This document shows positions 61,331 through 64,000 of a stretch of 64,000 bases of DNA, one piece after another. Each line of letters begins with the position of its first letter. The stretch's first letter is position 1. The notes under the pieces were generated by a model, which did no database searches, was not told the origin of the DNA, and was given only the letters and a program-made list of their open reading frames with translations. The position numbers and the translations under genes are program-made. Source of the stretch: Pontimonas salivibrio (GTDB lineage Bacteria; Actinomycetota; Actinomycetes; Actinomycetales; Microbacteriaceae); assembly GCF_002950575.1 (NCBI RefSeq), contig NZ_CP026923.1, positions 930,001 through 994,000 on the forward strand. Reading direction: 5' to 3'.

Positions 61331-62080
61331 TTGTCTTTCTTTTCTGAACAACCACACCTGGTGGTCGCACACCGTGGCTTGGCGCTTCATTTCCCGGAGA
61401 ACACCCTTCCGGCATTTAGCGCGGCAGTGGAGGTCGGTGCCGATATTTTGGAAACAGACGTCCACGCATCCGCCGACGGTGTGGCCATGATTTCCCACGA
61501 CCCGAATCTGCTTCGCTTGGCCGGCCGGCCTGAGCGGATTTCTCAGCTTCGTCAGCGTGAGCTGTCAGCGATTGATTTGGGTGGTGGAGTCACCATGCCT
61601 TCGCTGGCGGAGTTGTTGGAAGAGTTTCCTCGGGCGCGGTTCAGCGTCGATATCAAACACCCCGCTGCGTTAGAACCCGTGGTGACTACTCTGAAGAAAA
61701 TGGGGGCCACCTCGAGGGTGATGATTGCCTCGTTCTCTTCGAAAACGAGGGCTCGCGCCCTCAAAGCCCTCTCCCCCATTGTGAACTGCGCAACCAGTCA
61801 GCAACTCTTTCCCGCCTACCTCGCCTCCCAGCTAGGGTTGCCGCGTATTGCCCACCGTGCTCTCGCGGGAGCACAGGCAGTGTTTATCCCCCCCAATTGG
61901 CGAGGGATAAACCTCCTCACCCCGCGCTTTGTGTCACAGCTCACTGAGCGAAAAGTGACCTTGGGTGTGTGGACCATCAACGATCCGGAACTGATGACCC
62001 GCTATTGGCAGCTGGGAGTGCGAGCGATGGTCACCGACCGGGCGGATTTAGCAATCCAGCGTCGCGAACTGATGCCCTGA
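61331..62080 (+). CDS. Glycerophosphodiester phosphodiesterase
   Basis: A 249-residue GDPD-family enzyme that splits glycerophosphodiesters into alcohol and glycerol-3-phosphate. AHRGLALHFPENTLPAF holds the catalytic His-Arg and the ENT motif; LETDVHASADGVAMISHD holds metal-binding E and D and the second catalytic His; DIKHPAAL follows. No signal peptide, so cytoplasmic. The only possible start is TTG 61331, since an in-frame stop lies two codons upstream. It overlaps lnt by 50 bp on the opposite strand. Confidence 0.92.
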   Translation: MSFFSEQPHLVVAHRGLALHFPENTLPAFSAAVEVGADILETDVHASADGVAMISHDPNLLRLAGRPERISQLRQRELSAIDLGGGVTMPSLAELLEEFPRARFSVDIKHPAALEPVVTTLKKMGATSRVMIASFSSKTRARALKALSPIVNCATSQQLFPAYLASQLGLPRIAHRALAGAQAVFIPPNWRGINLLTPRFVSQLTERKVTLGVWTINDPELMTRYWQLGVRAMVTDRADLAIQRRELMP

Positions 62081-63641
62081 CCGGGCTATGACGCCTGGAG
62101 CCCGCAATCGCCAAGGCGCTCAAGCCCAAGGCGATGAGCCACCACTCCCACTGCTTCCCCCACCGGGCTGCAGGTGTTGTGTGGGTGGCGGTGGGAACCC
62201 TCTCGATCATGTAACCCTCGGTATAGGTGGGGAGGCGATCCAGGTCTTTTCCCTCCGGGGTGATGATCGCACTGGTTCCGACTGTAGAAATATTCACCAC
62301 GCTTCGACCCAGTTCAACCGCTCGAAGCCGGGCGATAGCTAACTGTTGAAGACTTTGGTCGGTGCGCCCAAAATCAGCGTTATTGGTGGGGGCAAAAATG
62401 ATGTCCGCACCCTCATCCATCATCTGGGCGAAAATGGCGTCGTCGACGATGTCGTAGCAGATCGCAATCCCGGCGGTGTGGGAGTCGATCGAAAACACCG
62501 TATCGCGGGTGCCAAAGCTGTAATCCCTGGGGACGAGGTCGAAAAGTTCTGGCGCCAGCGGGTAAATCAGCTCCCTGGCGGGAAGGTATTCGGCGAACGG
62601 AACGGGGTGAATTTTGTCGTATTGATCGGAGGCCCCGGAGCCCCCTTGTCCATCTTCCTCCCATAGCAACACGCTGTTAAACGTCTCGTCACCGTCTCTA
62701 GTGATGGTCCCCACCACCAGCGGGGCATCCATTTCTCGCACCACTTCATTGGCGATGGCGGCCGCCATTTCGTCACGCAGTGGATCAATATCGGATGCGT
62801 TTTCCGGCCACACCACAACGTCGACTTGTTCGCCGTAAATCCGTTGGGTGACGAGGTGATGGTCACGCAGATTGTCACCGCGTTCATACTGTGCAAAGAG
62901 TCCGGCATCGGCGTTGCCTTGAATGGCGGCAACGCTCATGTGGCCACTAATCGTTGTGGGGAAAGCCGGCCAGACAACAAGAGCTGTCACCACAGCCAAC
63001 GCCAGCGCTGCGCGAGATTGCCTGCTCACTCGATGCTCCAGCCACAGCACAACCCCGAAGGCGGAAAGCCAGGCGAGGATAAAGCTGAACACGCCAGGAC
63101 CCACCCACGCCACGAGAGGCGTCAGCGGTGTCTCCGATTGGCTGTGGGCAAGCCGGGCCCAGTTGAAACCCCCCGAGGGCCACACCCCCGAAACCGATTC
63201 GCGCAACAACCAGATACTGGCCAACACGGTCGGAAGCATGCCAAGTGTTCCCACCGGTCCCGACCACAGCTGGGGTATCCAGCGCCAGGCCAGGGTGAGG
63301 AGTGCGAACCCCAACGCAAAAAAGGCGGTTTGGGCAATCGTGAGCCCAAACCACGGCACAGGGCCGAGATACACGGTGAGCCACCAGATGTGAATGCCGT
63401 AGTAGGAAAACCCACCCACAGCGCCCACCAACAGCGACGAACGAACGCTCAGGCCTCGGGCAGCGAAAATCATCAAAGCGGCACCCACAAGAGTGAGTGG
63501 CCACAGGTTTGTATCGGGGTGCCCCAAATCCATCACCCAGCCAGAAACTACGGCCAGTGTGAGGGCGACAAGCAGTGGTAGCCCCAGTGGACCGCGACCA
63601 TTCCATGCAGTCACTGCGTGGGTTCGGGCTACAACACTCAC
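62031..63641 (-). CDS. lnt: Apolipoprotein N-acyltransferase
   Basis: Adds the third acyl chain to lipoproteins. 536 residues: about six N-terminal membrane helices (to about 215), a nitrilase domain with the catalytic triad E (VVVWPENASD), K (YDKIHPVPFAEYLP) and C (GIAICYDIV), and a final membrane helix (WWLIALGLSALAIAG). All catalytic residues are intact. GTG 63641 is 7 nt after a reverse TAGGCT box whose first three bases are the stop of the preceding gene; the longer frame to 63659 overlaps that box. Confidence 0.93.
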   Translation of the reverse strand: MSVVARTHAVTAWNGRGPLGLPLLVALTLAVVSGWVMDLGHPDTNLWPLTLVGAALMIFAARGLSVRSSLLVGAVGGFSYYGIHIWWLTVYLGPVPWFGLTIAQTAFFALGFALLTLAWRWIPQLWSGPVGTLGMLPTVLASIWLLRESVSGVWPSGGFNWARLAHSQSETPLTPLVAWVGPGVFSFILAWLSAFGVVLWLEHRVSRQSRAALALAVVTALVVWPAFPTTISGHMSVAAIQGNADAGLFAQYERGDNLRDHHLVTQRIYGEQVDVVVWPENASDIDPLRDEMAAAIANEVVREMDAPLVVGTITRDGDETFNSVLLWEEDGQGGSGASDQYDKIHPVPFAEYLPARELIYPLAPELFDLVPRDYSFGTRDTVFSIDSHTAGIAICYDIVDDAIFAQMMDEGADIIFAPTNNADFGRTDQSLQQLAIARLRAVELGRSVVNISTVGTSAIITPEGKDLDRLPTYTEGYMIERVPTATHTTPAARWGKQWEWWLIALGLSALAIAGSRRHSPVRASVRDAGLLNPPGR

Positions 63642-63648
63642 ACCGGAA

Positions 63649-63654
63649 AGCCTA
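63649..63654 (-). promoter_or_regulatory. -10 box (TAGGCT, reverse) for a leaderless lnt mRNA, embedded in a stop codon
   Basis: TAGGCT (63654-63649) begins with the TAG stop of the helicase gene and ends 7 nt before GTG 63641. Confidence 0.5.
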
Positions 63655-64000
63655 GACAAGGCTGCTGAGGGCCACGATCCCCCGGAACACTTGCGCTTTG
63701 GCTTCTCGCGCCCGCTTACCTACAGGACCGTCATCGACCTGTTCGATGTGGTCCAGCACATCGACCACTTGTTTACACAGTCGAACAAAGTCGCCGACTG
63801 CGACATCGTCGTCACCGATTACTGCCGCGAGGTCCGCTCCCGATGCCCACTCCCACATGGCCCAGGCTCGGTGGGCTGAAAGCGGATAAGGCCCGCTTAG
63901 GTGGTGCCTGCGCTCCACAATGTCTAAGCGCTCCCACAACTCTTCAGTGTCCTTCAGGGCCGCCCGAAAAGGCCCCGGGGGTAACTCTGAGGGTTTGGGG
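63652..64000 (-). CDS. C-terminal part of a HelY/Ski2-like DEAD/H helicase (partial)
   Basis: The frame is open from the right edge to TAG at 63652-63654, 115 residues. PFRAALKDTEELWERLDIVE, SAHRAWAMWEWASGADLA and VGDFVRLCKQVVDVLDHIEQ match the extreme C-terminal domain of actinobacterial HelY-type superfamily 2 RNA helicases, with the GDFVR-KQ-DLL signature. The helicase core lies beyond the window. Confidence 0.82.
   Translation of the reverse strand, partial: PKPSELPPGPFRAALKDTEELWERLDIVERRHHLSGPYPLSAHRAWAMWEWASGADLAAVIGDDDVAVGDFVRLCKQVVDVLDHIEQVDDGPVGKRAREAKAQVFRGIVALSSLV

Noticed and set aside
62826-63581. 251-residue forward frame opposite lnt
   Set aside because: Low-complexity Pro/Arg/Gln shadow of the lnt membrane domain, which is well supported.

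Overview
The window is a dense, moderately GC-rich actinobacterial chromosome segment without rRNA, tRNA, phage, insertion sequence or CRISPR. Gene order and families (garA/ftsR/mcdR, pknL with an Rv2175c-type protein, DUF3040-mraZ-rsmH, an actinobacterial aa3/bc1 respiratory block, DUF3043, wag31) point to Actinobacteria. The overall look, with intergenic gaps under about 210 bp, convergent genes sharing stop-codon bases and many apparently leaderless genes, suggests a streamlined Microbacteriaceae of the Pontimonas/Aquiluna/Rhodoluna kind. That placement is inference.

Layout. 1-2.8 kb: tail of an unidentified gene, a VanZ-like protein, a glycosyltransferase that seems to start at AUU, and a DUF368 undecaprenyl-phosphate transporter. 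2.8-6.3 kb: pgsA-like gene, garA, two MerR regulators (FtsR and McdR types) and a ParA ATPase. 6.4-20.4 kb: pyruvate carboxylase, a MinD-like ATPase, peptide deformylase, ROK glucokinase, plsC, class II DAHP synthase, a PASTA kinase (PknL type), a LysM protein, an Rv2175c-type DNA-binding protein, polyprenyl synthetase and DUF3040; much of this matches mycobacterial Rv2166c-Rv2182c order.

20.5-38 kb is the division and cell-wall (dcw) cluster: mraZ, rsmH, ftsL-like, ftsI, murE-like, murF-like, mraY, murD-like, ftsW, murG, murC, ftsQ, ftsZ, yggS, sepF, yggT, wag31, rluD. Its striking feature is that the cytoplasmic Mur ligases are damaged or diverged while the later steps look intact. The murF-position gene keeps only a MurF C-terminal region (210 aa, no ATP site). 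The murD-position gene (345 aa) has lost the P-loop, the catalytic motifs and the C-terminal domain. MurE keeps its P-loop but has changed most amino-acid-binding motifs. MurC and RsmH show milder motif changes. MraY, MurG, FtsW and FtsI keep their catalytic signatures. Reading frames and stop/start overlaps are perfect, so these look like maintained pseudoenzymes rather than ordinary pseudogenes. D-Glu and D-Ala-D-Ala addition must then come from elsewhere, or the pathway is altered. This is the strongest candidate for an undescribed system here.

38-64 kb is housekeeping: dnaE, a flavin reductase, hisD-nrdR-pyrD, DUF3043, an M20 dipeptidase, erpA, ctaC-ctaD-ctaF, GNAT and beta-CASP proteins, qcrCAB-ctaE, trpD, a divergent TetR/DUF6326 pair with two operator palindromes, an SDR-Nudix-PfkB operon, a GDPD phosphodiesterase, lnt and the end of a HelY-type helicase.

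A recurring regulatory pattern is a TANNNT-like -10 box ending exactly 6-7 nt before an ATG or GTG, with no Shine-Dalgarno sequence. It occurs at twelve genes and implies widespread leaderless mRNAs.
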